Of a stretch of DNA of 42,812 bases, positions 24,194 to 33,026 are shown piece by piece. The stretch comes from Streptomyces sp. Lineage in GTDB: Bacteria; Actinomycetota; Actinomycetes; Streptomycetales; Streptomycetaceae. Where the stretch lies: the NCBI RefSeq assembly GCF_031181555.1, contig NZ_JAPSKQ010000041.1, positions 1 through 42,812 of the forward strand. Direction: 5' to 3'. The first letter of the stretch is position 1. Every line of letters begins with the position of its first letter. The translations under genes and the position numbers were made by a program. The notes beneath the pieces are model-generated. The model was given only the letters and a program-made list of their open reading frames with translations, did no database searches and was not told the origin of the DNA.

Positions 24194-27100
24194 TCAGTCC
24201 TCGTCCCCGTCGTCGGGCTCGACCTCGTCCGGGTCGCGCAGGGGCCGCAGGCCCTGGGCGGGGCCGGAGGAGGCGATGTTGAACAGGTAGCGGCCCAGGA
24301 AGTTGATGTGCGCGTTCTTCAGCGGGGACAGGCGGGCCAAGTCCTCGTCCTTGATGTCGTGGCCCTCCGCGCGGAGCTGAGCGACGGCGGCGTCCACGTA
24401 GCGGGTGTTCCACAGCACGACGGCGTTGAGGACCAGGCCGAGGGCGGCGAGCTGGTCCTCCTGGCCGTCCCGGTACGCCTGGCGGATCTGTCCGCGGCCG
24501 CCGTGGCAGATCGCGCGGGCGAGCCGGTGCCGGGACTCCTGCACGGTCAGCTGCCGGTTCATCAGCCGCCGGTAGGTGTCGTCCATCGGGTCGACCAGGG
24601 CCAACAGGTGCATGGCCTTGTCGATCCGGCCGTACTCCGCGAACGCCGCCCCCAGCGGCGTGGGGTGTCCCTCGCGGCCGAACATCCGCAGCAGGTCGTA
24701 CGCCCGCACCTGGTTGGTGATCAGCGACCCGGCCACCCGCAGCATGTCTGGCCAGTGCGTCTCGATCCGCTTCAGGTTCACCTTGTGCCGGGCGATGGCC
24801 TCCAGCGGCCCGTAGTCCCCGGCCGGCTCCTCACCCTCGGGCACGGGCACGTCCGCCCGCCAGAACCGCTGGTCGGCCAGGTCACGGAAGCGCGGGGCGA
24901 AGCGGAAGCCGAGCATCTTGTACAAGCCGAAGGCCATGTCCGAGTACGAGGCGTTGTCGGTGGCCACCATCTCCGGGCGCACGCCGCCGTCGAGGTTCAG
25001 CAGCGTGTCCAGCGTGAACAGGCTGTCGCGCGGGGTGCCGCGCACGACCATCGCGCCGATCCCCGCCACCTGGTCGTTCACAGCGTTTAGCCAGGTCAGG
25101 CCCCGTTTGTAGCCGTAATACTTCGGCGAGGGACCGGTGTTGATGCTCTTGACGGGAACGACGAAGCGCAGCCCGTCGACGGAGGCGAACATCCCCCCGC
25201 CCCACCGCTGCGCCAGCTCGATGCGGCCCTGGGCGGTGATCAGCGCCGCGTTCGCCGCAGCGATGGTGTCGGCGCGCAGGTAGTTCTGGTCCACGTGCGA
25301 CAGCCGCGAGCGGGTCGGCGCCTTGTTCTCCGGGTCCACCACCGGGGTGAGCCCGATGTTGCAGGCCTCGGACACCAGCAGCGCCACCAGGGAGACGAGC
25401 ATCCCCTCCATCCGCGTGGGCCGGGCGGACACGTGGCGGAAGGCGTCCAGGAACCCGGTCCAGGAGTGCACCTCGAACAGCAGGTCCGGCAGGTCGATCC
25501 TGGGGAGCATCGCCTCCGTGGTCGTCTTCAGCCAGGTCAGCGACTCCGGCTCGCCCACCGCTCCGAGCTTGTCCACACTCAGGCGGGCCCGGCCCCCGCC
25601 CTCGGGGACGACGATCTCCACCTTCGCCTCGTCCCCGGCCTCGGCGAGGCGACCCGCCATCTGCCGCCAGGCCGCATCCAGGCCCCGGGTCAGCGTGGCC
25701 AGGTGCTCGCCGACGTCCTCGCTCAGCGACAGGCCGGCCAGCACGTCGCCCCGCATCGCCTCCCACCGCGGCCCGTCCAGCAGCCGCGCCCGCGGATCGG
25801 CCCACCGGTTGGAGGGGGCGGCGAAGATGTCCCGCCGGTTCAGCGCCCGGTGCAGCTGCTCCAGCACGCACACCACGTACGCGTCCCGGTCGACCGCGCC
25901 CTGCGGCAGCTTGGCGTTGGAGAACACCGCCCGCCGCCACATCGCGGGCACCAGCTCGGCGTCGACCTCGCGGGGCAGCAGCGGCCGCTCCTTGACCCGC
26001 CGCCGCGACAGCGCCGGCAGCCGCCGCACCGCCTTCAAGATGCGCTTGCCGCCCTGGGCCGCGCTCAGCGCGTCCGACTCGCCCAGCAGCGCCAGGAACG
26101 GGCGCACGGTGTTGTAGCGCAGGGCCAGCTTCTCGCGCATCGCTGCCTCGGCCGAGCCGTCGTCCTCGGGCACCAGGGCCTCGACGGTCGCGACCGCGAC
26201 GGCCACGGCCGTACGCGGCACCGCCTCCTCGACCGCTGCCCACAGCGCGGCCACGTCCAGGTCCGCGTCGTGCTCGGCGACCAGGTCCAGCTCCTGGGTG
26301 AGGATCTTCGACGCCTTCGCCAGGATGTGGGCCGCCTTCTCCAGTTGCGGCAGCATCGCCAGGCGCTCCCTCTCCGACGCCCTGCGCGCCGGGCTGATCA
26401 GCCGGTTCGCCATCAGCACCGCGAACAGGTCCAGCGCGTCGTCGACCGCCTGCGCCTCCAGCTGACGCACCACCGCCGTCAGCAGGGCCGTCCGGCGCGG
26501 CTCCGGCGCCCGCTCAATCGTCTGCGCCTTGCTCAGCTGCCCGTACCTGGCCAGCGTGTTCAGCCGGTTCACCGGCACCCGGGACAGGTTCACCCGGCCC
26601 AGCGCGAACGCCGAGATCTCCTCCACCCGCTCCATCGCGCGGACCATCGCCGTCCCCGTCGACTTCGTCGGCGGGGTACGCAGCCGCTCCAGCTCCGAGA
26701 CCCGTTTGCCCTCCGGACGCTCCAGTAGCCCCACCAGCGCCGGCGCCAGCGTCCGGTCCGCCTTGTGCGTGGCCCTGGCCACCGACTCGTACAGCCGCCG
26801 CTCCGCCACCGTGCGGGCCTCCGACACCTGCCGGGCCAGCACCGACACACCCGGCAGCAGCACCCGGTGCCGGCGCAGCCACGTCACCGCGTGGTTGAAC
26901 AGCGCCACCGGCCCCTCGGCGTGCGTCCACGCCCGCCCGTACAGGAACGTCCGGAACTCCCGCAACCACTTCCGATCGCCGTAGTCGTGGTACCCGAACC
27001 GCTCCCGGATCTCCTGCGCGTGGTTGTACGGCGTCATCCGCCGCTCCGCGTACGACTTCACACACGACGCGTCCTCGATGCCGAGCTGCCCGGCCAGGTA

Positions 27101-27333
27101 GTCCACGACCTCCCACGGCACCGCGAGGGATCGTCGCCCAGGAACGTGCCGATGTAGCGGACGGTGCAGATCTGCAACGCCATCCCCAGACGATGCCCGT
27201 CCGACCGCCGCGGCGCGATCAGGTCGCGGTCGTCGTCCAGGAAGAAGAACCGCTCCAGCTCCGGGCGCGTGGGCACCTCACCGAACGTCCCGTAGGTAGC
27301 GGCTCGCTCATCAGTCAGAAATTCCACCGGCAC
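24194..27333 (-). pseudogene. tnpA: Tn3-family transposase, split by a one-base deletion
   Basis: The N-terminal part (from GTG 27333, MPVEFLTDERAATYG) runs in one frame to about 27130, and the remaining 970 or so residues (from PWEVVDYLAGQLGIED) in the next. At the join, RYIGTFLGDDP leads into SRCRG; shifting by one base gives DDPLAVPWEVV, the expected family sequence. One C is missing from a CCC run (minus strand, 27127-27129). The rest keeps the Tn3 DDE region: Asp in ATDNASYSDMAFGLYKMLGF and Glu in GQEDQLAALGLVLNAVV. Joined, about 1,046 residues, near normal length. It may be a true mutation or a sequencing error. Confidence 0.88.
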
Positions 27334-27415
27334 AGCCGGACCGTATGCAGCCCCCGCACCCGCTCAACGATCTTTCCCGGAAGCCCCCCACCCGGGCTGG
27401 CCACTGTGGTAGCGA

Positions 27416-27464
27416 CCATGATCAATCTCAGCGCTACATCCTGTACCGCAACTACTCAGACCCG
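27416..27464 (-). repeat. Right terminal inverted repeat of the transposon
   Basis: Reverse complement of the left repeat with one mismatch at base 29. It lies 82 bp upstream of the transposase start, as expected for a Tn3-type promoter/end arrangement. Confidence 0.95.
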
Positions 27465-27469
27465 TTTGC
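27465..27469. repeat. Target site duplication, right copy
   Basis: TTTGC, identical to 21191-21195. Removing the transposon and one copy restores a continuous sequence from the RimJ-like gene to the DUF5107 gene. Confidence 0.9.
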
Positions 27470-27519
27470 GCAATCCTGACCCGCAGTGCCCCTGTGCAGC
27501 CGGGCCCGCGGCGGCTTCC

Positions 27520-29529
27520 ATGGAGATCGTGACGACGATCCGACGTGAGGTCCTGACGCTGCCCGCCGCACACCTGGGTCCCGACAACCCGCTGCCCCCG
27601 CTGCGGCCCCTCGACGAGACGCACCGCGTCGAGGACCGCGACAAGGAGGACCTGCCGCGCGACATGGCCCGGCAGGTCGGTTACGCACCCCTGCACAGCC
27701 TGCTGCCCGTCCGCGTCCGCGACGGCTACGGCCGCCGGCGCGAGCCGCGACCGGTCGACGCCCTCGTGATCGAGAACGACCGGCTGCGCGCCACCGTGCT
27801 GCCCGGCCTGGGCGGCCGGGTCGGCTCCCTCGTCCACAAGCCGACCGGCCGCGAACTCCTCTACCGCAACCCGGTGTTCCAGCCCGCCAACTTCGCCCTC
27901 AACGGCGCCTGGTTCTCCGGCGGCATCGAGTGGAACATCGGCGCCACCGGCCACACCACCCTGTCCTGCTCGCCCGTGCACGCCGCCCGTGTCCCCGCCC
28001 CCGACGGCGGTGAGATGCTGCGCCTGTGGGAGTGGGAGCGGCTGCGCGACCTGCCGTTCCAGGTCGACCTGTGGCTGCCGGACGGCTCCGACTTCCTCCT
28101 CGTCGGCGTCCGCGTCCGCAACCCGCACGAGAAGCCGGTGCCGACGTACTGGTGGTCCAACATCGCCGTCCCGGAGGACTGCCGCGTCCTCGCCCCGGCG
28201 GAGGAGGCCTGGCTCCCCCACTGCCTGAACGGCGTGGGCGGTACCCCCATCGGTTACGAACGCCGGCTGCGCCGGGTGCCCGTCCCGGTGCACGACGGCG
28301 TCGACCGCACCTATCCGCCGAACAGCACCTACGCCGCCGACTACTTCTACGAGGTGCCCGCGGAGCGCAGGCGCTGGATCGCCGCCCTGGACGCCGACGG
28401 CCGCGGTCTCGTGCAGACCTCGACCGACGCGCTGCGCGGCCGGAAGCTGTTCGTGTGGGGGAGGGGACCCGGCGGGCGGCGCTGGCAGGAGTGGCTCACC
28501 GAGCCCGGCACCGGCGGCTACTGCGAGATCCAGGCCGGCCTCGCCCGCACCCAGCTGGAACACGTCCGGCTCGAAGCCGAGAGCGGGGTGTCCTGGCTGG
28601 AGGCGTACGGCCCCTTCGAGGCGCGGCCGGACGGGGAGTGGACCGGCGTACTGCGCGAGGCGGAGGACCGGCTGGAAGCGGCCCTGCCCCGCGCCGACGT
28701 CGACGCCGCCCACGCCGCCTGGCAGCCGTACGCCGACGCCGAACCCGGCGAGAGACTCGCCACCGGTTCCGGCTGGGGCGCGCTGGAAGTGCTGCGGGCC
28801 GGCTGGAAGCTGCCCGGCACGCCCTTCGACGAGACCACCCTGGGCGAGGACCAGGAACCCTGGCTGCACCTGCTGCGCGCCGGCTCCCTCCCCGAGCCGC
28901 CGGACAGCCGGCCGCCGGGTGAGACGCTGGTCGCCCGGCACTGGCGGGACATGCTCGAGACGGCGCCCGCCACCCCCCTCACCGAGTACCACCTCGGAGT
29001 CGCCCAGTGGCACGCCGGTGACCTCGCACAGGCGGTGCGCAGTTGGGAGCGGGGGCTGCGGCACGCCCCGTCGGTGTGGCCGGCGCTGCGCTGCCTCGCG
29101 GTCGCCGACCAGGAGGCCCGCCACCACGAACGGGCCGCGGAGCGCTACGCGCGGGCCTTCGACGACCTGTGCCGGGAACGCCGCGAGGCCGATGACGCCG
29201 ATGACGCAGACGGATCGTGGACCGCCGCCACCGCCGCGCTCGGGCGGGAGGCGGTAGAGGCGCTGCTCGCCGTGGGGCGTACGGCGGACGCGCGGTCCGT
29301 GTGGACGCGGCTGGACCCCGTGACCCGGGCGCGCGGACGGTTCCGGCTGATCGAGGCGGGGTTGCTGCTCGCCGAGGGGAGGCGCGAGGAGGCCCGTGCC
29401 GTCTTCGACGCGGGCTTCGAGGTCGCCGACCTGCGGGAGGGGGACGAGGCCATCGGGCGGTTGTGGACCGGGATCACCGGTGAGCCGCTGCCGCAGCGCC
29501 ACGACTTCCGCATGCGGCCCACGGCCTGA
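27520..29529 (+). CDS. DUF5107 domain and TPR-like protein
   Basis: About 669 residues. Residues about 75-350 form a beta-rich galactose-mutarotase-like fold of the DUF5107 type (ENDRLRATVLPGLGGRVGSL, NGAWFSGGIEWNIG, ALRGRKLFVWGRGPGGRRWQ). The C-terminal 250 residues are helical and TPR-like (HLGVAQWHAGDLAQAVRSW, HERAAERYARAFDDL). Aldose-epimerase-like proteins act on sugars, but no activity is established here. The start is uncertain: ATG 27520 lacks a ribosome site and GTG 27529 lies 9 nt later. The transposon duplication lies only 50 bp upstream, so the native promoter may be cut off. Confidence 0.78.
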   Translation: MEIVTTIRREVLTLPAAHLGPDNPLPPLRPLDETHRVEDRDKEDLPRDMARQVGYAPLHSLLPVRVRDGYGRRREPRPVDALVIENDRLRATVLPGLGGRVGSLVHKPTGRELLYRNPVFQPANFALNGAWFSGGIEWNIGATGHTTLSCSPVHAARVPAPDGGEMLRLWEWERLRDLPFQVDLWLPDGSDFLLVGVRVRNPHEKPVPTYWWSNIAVPEDCRVLAPAEEAWLPHCLNGVGGTPIGYERRLRRVPVPVHDGVDRTYPPNSTYAADYFYEVPAERRRWIAALDADGRGLVQTSTDALRGRKLFVWGRGPGGRRWQEWLTEPGTGGYCEIQAGLARTQLEHVRLEAESGVSWLEAYGPFEARPDGEWTGVLREAEDRLEAALPRADVDAAHAAWQPYADAEPGERLATGSGWGALEVLRAGWKLPGTPFDETTLGEDQEPWLHLLRAGSLPEPPDSRPPGETLVARHWRDMLETAPATPLTEYHLGVAQWHAGDLAQAVRSWERGLRHAPSVWPALRCLAVADQEARHHERAAERYARAFDDLCRERREADDADDADGSWTAATAALGREAVEALLAVGRTADARSVWTRLDPVTRARGRFRLIEAGLLLAEGRREEARAVFDAGFEVADLREGDEAIGRLWTGITGEPLPQRHDFRMRPTA

Positions 29530-29554
29530 CCGGCCCGCGCCGTGACCGGGCCGG

Positions 29555-29905
29555 CTACGGCTGGTGGCGGTCCACGTACTCGTAGACCGCCCCGTCCGGA
29601 TGCCGCGCGAGCAGATTGCGGCCCGCCGGGGTGGGGACCGGGCCCGCGATGATGTCGGCGCCCAGCCCGGTCAGCACCTGGTGGGCCTCCTCCACGTCCT
29701 TCACCGCGATCGTCGCCGCGACCCGGCGCAGCACCTCCAGTTCGGTCGCGGGACCGCTCATCAGCAGGAAGCAGCCCACCGCGGCGACCTGGACGCCGCC
29801 CCGCTCGAACCGGAGGGCCGGACCGCCCGCCAGCCGCTCGTAGAAGGGGATGGCGGTCTCGATGTCGTCGACGCAGACGCGCAGTGTGGCACCCAGAATC
29901 TCCAT
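29555..29905 (-). CDS. VOC-superfamily (glyoxalase-like) protein
   Basis: A 116-residue single VOC domain starting MEILGATLRVCVDDIETAIP, followed by FYERLAGG, and ending GAVYEYVDRHQP. The paired beta-alpha-beta-beta-beta units are visible around FERGGVQVAAVGCFLL and VLTGLGADIIAGP. Metal ligands and substrate cannot be assigned, so it could be a glyoxalase, dioxygenase or resistance-type protein. ATG 29905 is preferred to the longer frame (to 29971) because it gives a complete VOC start with a -10 element 7 nt upstream. Confidence 0.82.
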   Translation of the reverse strand: MEILGATLRVCVDDIETAIPFYERLAGGPALRFERGGVQVAAVGCFLLMSGPATELEVLRRVAATIAVKDVEEAHQVLTGLGADIIAGPVPTPAGRNLLARHPDGAVYEYVDRHQP

Positions 29906-29912
29906 GGGCCCG

Positions 29913-29918
29913 AGCCTA
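29913..29918 (-). promoter_or_regulatory. -10 element of a leaderless transcript (VOC gene)
   Basis: On the minus strand TAGGCT is followed by 7 nt (CGGGCCC) and the ATG at 29905, with no ribosome site. Confidence 0.55.
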
Positions 29919-29977
29919 GTTGGACCGGACCGGACGGGGGGACGCTCACGGACGATCTCCACACCCCGCACCCGGTG

Positions 29978-30004
29978 GCGTTACGCGTCCCGGGCCCCGG
30001 GTAC
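29978..30004 (+). promoter_or_regulatory. Weak sigma-B-like promoter for the holin-like gene
   Basis: GGGTAC (29999-30004) matches the Streptomyces sigma-B -10 consensus and ends 9 nt before the ATG at 30014. Upstream, GCGTT at 29978-29982 is a poor -35 with a slightly long spacer. The gene lacks a ribosome site, so transcription may begin at or next to the ATG. Confidence 0.35.
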
Positions 30005-30013
30005 CCGGCGGCC

Positions 30014-30478
30014 ATGCAGCGCTGGGAGCACTTGGAGCATCTGGACAGGCACCTGGTCGACGAGCTGACCCAGGTGGCGCGCGAGACCGTACGCGACGAA
30101 CTGCGCGAACAGACGCGCAAGCAGCGGCGCCGGGCCGCGCTGTACGCCGCGTCCGGCGCCGTGGCCCTGTACGCGGGCGCGGCCGTCGCACTGGCCGCGG
30201 GGCTCGCGCTCGCCCTGGTCCTGCCGGACTGGGCCGCCGCGCTGATCACGGCCGCCGTCCTGGGCGCCCTCGCCCTCGCCCTGCGGAACGCCGCCCGGCC
30301 CTCGGCCCCCCGGCCCGCCCCGGGGCGTGCCGCCGTCCCCGGGCAGCGGCACGTGGCACCCGGTGGCACCGCGGCGCCCGTTCCGCCGATGCCGTCCGTC
30401 CCGCCGACCACGGGCGCCGTACCGCCGCGACGACCGGACGGTGACGGCGGTGGCGGCCCCGAAGCGCCGCGGGCGTGA
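30014..30478 (+). CDS. Holin-superfamily-like small membrane protein
   Basis: A 154-residue protein. The N-terminal 40 residues are amphipathic and highly charged (HLVDELTQVARETVRDELRE, then QTRKQRRRAAL). Two adjacent transmembrane helices follow at about 42-66 and 70-92 (YAGAAVALAAGLALALVL, then WAAALITAAVLGALALAL). A Pro/Gly-rich cytoplasmic tail completes it. This matches the phage-holin-3-6 type of actinobacterial membrane proteins, often stress-related; real holin activity is not implied. ATG 30014 is the only sensible start. Confidence 0.7.
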   Translation: MQRWEHLEHLDRHLVDELTQVARETVRDELREQTRKQRRRAALYAASGAVALYAGAAVALAAGLALALVLPDWAAALITAAVLGALALALRNAARPSAPRPAPGRAAVPGQRHVAPGGTAAPVPPMPSVPPTTGAVPPRRPDGDGGGGPEAPRA

Positions 30479-30484
30479 CCCGCG

Positions 30485-30909
30485 TTGGCCGGGACGAGGC
30501 GGTCGCCGAAGCACAGCGAGGCCGTCGTGGTGACCGGGGCCGGCGGCGTGGGGGGAGTTGCCGGGTCGGCGGCTCGACGGCCGCCACGCTCGTCGCCGAC
30601 GCGGTCGCACCCGGCCTGCTCGACCACTGCCGCGCCCGCACCGGGTACCACTCGCAGCACGACGAGGGCGAGCAGGAGGGGCCGGTGAACCTGTGGACGC
30701 CGGCCGACGGACCGCACGGGCGGGACCACGGCGCCCACGGGCGCTTCGACGACGAGTCCACGGACCGCAGCCCCCAGGACCGGCTGTCCCGCAACCGGGG
30801 ACGCCTGGGCGCCCTCGCCCTGGGCGCCGGCCTCCTGGCCACCCCCCGGCTGACCCGCCCCGCCCGTGACGGACACGCCTGCCGGCCCGGCCCGCGGGAC
30901 GGGTGCTAG
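30485..30909 (+). pseudogene. Decayed short-chain dehydrogenase (SDR) remnant
   Basis: Two pieces of one SDR gene lie in different frames. In the frame of 30485 the residues SPKHSEAVVVTGAGGVGG are an SDR N-terminal strand and glycine motif. From about 30560 the frame of 30475 reads VGGSTAATLVADAVAPGLLD, then RTGYHSQ, NLWTPADGP and GAHGRFD, the C-terminal end of the Streptomyces SDR type with a membrane tail (ALALGAGLLAT). The middle of the enzyme, including Ser and the YxxxK catalytic motif (expected about 200 residues), is missing. Deletion plus frameshift make a functional product very unlikely. It overlaps the next convergent gene by 4 bp. Confidence 0.72.
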
Positions 30910-31997
30910 CCGACCCGGTACTCCGCCACGTCCTGCGCGCGCAGCGTCAGGCCGTGACCGAGGCCCCGGGTGGGCGTGACCGTGCCGCCCGTGGGGTCCA
31001 GGGCGCCGTCGAAGAACATGTCCTCGATGCGGACGTGGTCGTGGAACCACTCGATGTGCCGCAGGTTCGGGACGGCCGCCGCGACCACCGCGTGGACGTG
31101 CGGGGCGCAGTGCGCGGAGACCTCCAGACCGTGGCCCTCGGCCAGGGCCGCCGCGCGCAGGAACCCGGTCACGCCGCCGCAGCGCGTCGCGTCCACCTGG
31201 AGGCAGTCCACCGCCCCGGCCGTGATCATGCGCGCGAAGTACGGCAGGTCGAACCCGTGCCCCCCGGCGGTCACGTCGCTCACCACGGCGTCGCGGACCA
31301 GCCGCAGCCCGGTCAGGTCGTCCGAGGACACCGGCTCCTCGAACCAGCCCACCCCGTGCTCGGCCAGGGCGTGACCGACCCGCACCGCCTGCTTGCGGGT
31401 GTACGCCCCGTTCGCGTCGACGTAGAGCTCGGCGTGGTCGCCGATGACGTGCCGGGCGGCCCGCACCCGGTGCAGGTCACGGGCCACCTCCCGGCCCCAG
31501 CCCTCACCGACCTTGATCTTCACGCGCGGGATGTGCTGCCCGTGCACCCAGCCGTTGAGCTGCGCGGCCATGTGCGTGTCGTGGTACGTCGTGAACCCGC
31601 CGCTGCCGTACACCGGCACCCGCTCCCTGCGCGCCCCCAGCAGCCGCACCAGGGGAAGCTCCAGCAGGCGCGCCTTGAGGTCCCACAGGGCGATGTCCAG
31701 CGCCGAGATCGCGCAGGACGCGATGCCCGGGCGTCCGGTGTCGCGGACCGAGCGGCACATCGCGTCGTGCACGGCCGGGATGTCCAGCGCGCTCCGTCCC
31801 TCCACCAGCGGGGCGAGGTGCCCCTCGAGGAAGTAGCCGACCGCGGGCGGGCCGTACGTCCAGCCGGTACCGGTCGCGCCGCCCGCCGACACCTCGACGA
31901 TCACCACCGTCGTGGCCTCCCAGGCCAGCGTGCCGTCCGCCTCCGGGGCGTCGGTCGGCACGGTGTACACGGAGACGCCGGGCCGGTGCAGTTCCAT
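30906..31997 (-). CDS. Mandelate racemase/muconate lactonizing enzyme family (enolase superfamily)
   Basis: A 363-residue enolase-superfamily enzyme of normal length. Catalytic-site segments in order: VKIKVGEGWG (KxK, near residue 164), VDANGAY (Asp metal ligand), FEEPVSSDD (Glu), VVSDVTAGG (Asp, near 265) and SAHCAPHVH (His). KxK with a His-Asp dyad is the mandelate-racemase subgroup pattern, usually sugar-acid dehydratases or racemases. The substrate is unknown. ATG 31997 has GAGGAGGGG upstream; a GTG overlapping the previous stop at 32024 is a weaker alternative. It lies 23 bp after the LLM gene in the same direction, so the two likely form an operon. Confidence 0.88.
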   Translation of the reverse strand: MELHRPGVSVYTVPTDAPEADGTLAWEATTVVIVEVSAGGATGTGWTYGPPAVGYFLEGHLAPLVEGRSALDIPAVHDAMCRSVRDTGRPGIASCAISALDIALWDLKARLLELPLVRLLGARRERVPVYGSGGFTTYHDTHMAAQLNGWVHGQHIPRVKIKVGEGWGREVARDLHRVRAARHVIGDHAELYVDANGAYTRKQAVRVGHALAEHGVGWFEEPVSSDDLTGLRLVRDAVVSDVTAGGHGFDLPYFARMITAGAVDCLQVDATRCGGVTGFLRAAALAEGHGLEVSAHCAPHVHAVVAAAVPNLRHIEWFHDHVRIEDMFFDGALDPTGGTVTPTRGLGHGLTLRAQDVAEYRVG

Positions 31998-32020
31998 CGT
32001 CAGCCCCTCCTCCGTCCGGG

Positions 32021-32983
32021 TCACCCGGCCTGCTGGAGCTGCGGCAGCACCTTCGTGCGGTAGAAGTCGAAGAAGCCGCGCAGGTCGGGGCCGATCTGGT
32101 TGACGTGGATCCGGTCGAAGCCGGCGTCGGCGAACCGCCTGAGCTCGGCGACATGCTCGTCCACGTCGTCGCCGCACACCCGGCTCTCGCCCACCATGTC
32201 CTCGGTGACCAGGGACTGCGCCTGCTCGAAGTGCTTCGGCGAGGGCAGCACCTGGCCCAGCTCGCCGGGCAGCAGCTCGTTCGCCCACAGGCGGTGCACG
32301 GTGCGCACGCACTCCTCCCGGTCGGTGCCGTAGCAGACCTTGGTGCCGCCGCTCACCGGCTTGCCGCCGCCCCCGCCCTTGCGGTACTGCTCCACCATCG
32401 AGGCGTCCGGCATCGTCGTGACGTAGCCGTCGCCGACCCGGGCCGCGAGCTTGGTCGCCGCCGGGCCGAAGCCGGAGATGTCGATCGGGACGGGCTCGTC
32501 CGGCACGGTGTACAGCCGGGCGTTCTCCACCGTGTAGTGCGTGCCGTGGTGGTTGACCTCCTCGCCGGTGAACAGCCGGCGCATCACCTGGATGGCCTCC
32601 TCCAGCATCTCCAGCCGTATGTGCGCGGGCGGCCAGGCGTCACCGAGGATGTGCTCGTTCAGCGCCTCGCCCGTGCCCACGCCGAGCCGGAACCGGCCCG
32701 GCGACATCACCGCGCTCGTGGCCGCGGCCTGGGCCACCACCGCCGGGTGCATCCGCACGGTCGGGCAGGTCACCGCCGTCTCCACCGGCAGGGACACCGC
32801 CTCGGACAGCGCGCCGATCACCGACCACACGAAGGGGCTCTGCCCCTGTTCGTCGGTCCACGGATGGTAGTGGTCCGAGATCCACAGACTCTGGAATCCG
32901 GCCTGCTCGGCCATCCGGGCCTGCTCGATCAGCTCGGCGGGGCCGTACTGCTCGCACGAGAGGAAGTAGCCGTACTCGGGCAT
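32021..32983 (-). CDS. LLM-class F420-dependent oxidoreductase (TIGR03557/Fgd-like)
   Basis: A 320-residue luciferase-like TIM-barrel oxidoreductase. Starts MPEYGYFLSCEQYGPAELIE. Blocks WISDHYHPWTDEQGQSPFVW, VTCPTVRMHPAVVAQAAAT and RFRLGVGTGEALNEHILG are characteristic of F420-dependent glucose-6-phosphate dehydrogenase relatives. The exact substrate cannot be read. ATG 32983 has GGAGG 8 nt upstream. A good sigma-B-like promoter precedes it, so expression in osmotic or stationary stress is possible. It is first in a probable operon with the enolase-superfamily gene. Confidence 0.88.
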   Translation of the reverse strand: MPEYGYFLSCEQYGPAELIEQARMAEQAGFQSLWISDHYHPWTDEQGQSPFVWSVIGALSEAVSLPVETAVTCPTVRMHPAVVAQAAATSAVMSPGRFRLGVGTGEALNEHILGDAWPPAHIRLEMLEEAIQVMRRLFTGEEVNHHGTHYTVENARLYTVPDEPVPIDISGFGPAATKLAARVGDGYVTTMPDASMVEQYRKGGGGGKPVSGGTKVCYGTDREECVRTVHRLWANELLPGELGQVLPSPKHFEQAQSLVTEDMVGESRVCGDDVDEHVAELRRFADAGFDRIHVNQIGPDLRGFFDFYRTKVLPQLQQAG

Positions 32984-33026
32984 GGGGGGTGCCTCCGCGA
33001 CGTGGGCGGTCCGGGTCCGGATCCGG

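Larger units (their letters stand above)
21196..27464. mobile_element. Tn3-family transposon carrying an ECF sigma factor operon (6,269 bp)
   Basis: Both ends are defined by 49-bp terminal inverted repeats matching at 48 positions and by the flanking TTTGC duplication. Order inside: left repeat, serine resolvase (minus), a 200-bp control region, ECF sigma factor and membrane partner (plus), a 290-bp gap, transposase (minus, frameshifted), right repeat. The clean repeats and duplication indicate a fairly recent, single insertion between the RimJ-like gene and the DUF5107 gene. The transposase belongs to the Tn3 DDE group, so movement would be replicative with cointegrate resolution by the resolvase. 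Confidence 0.93.

Noticed and set aside
27120..27135. Programmed ribosomal frameshift in tnpA
   Set aside because: No X-XXY-YYZ slippery heptamer or following hairpin is seen, and Tn3 transposases are normally single-frame. A one-base deletion in a C run is simpler.
21146..27480. 19-codon frame (MRNVVVDARPGTVSAFAQS) recreated when the transposon is removed
   Set aside because: No ribosome site, very short, and likely chance; more plausibly the native leader of the next gene.
27193..27519. Upstream extension of the DUF5107 gene into the transposon
   Set aside because: It would run antisense to tnpA and across the terminal repeat, and homologous protein sequence starts only near 27520.
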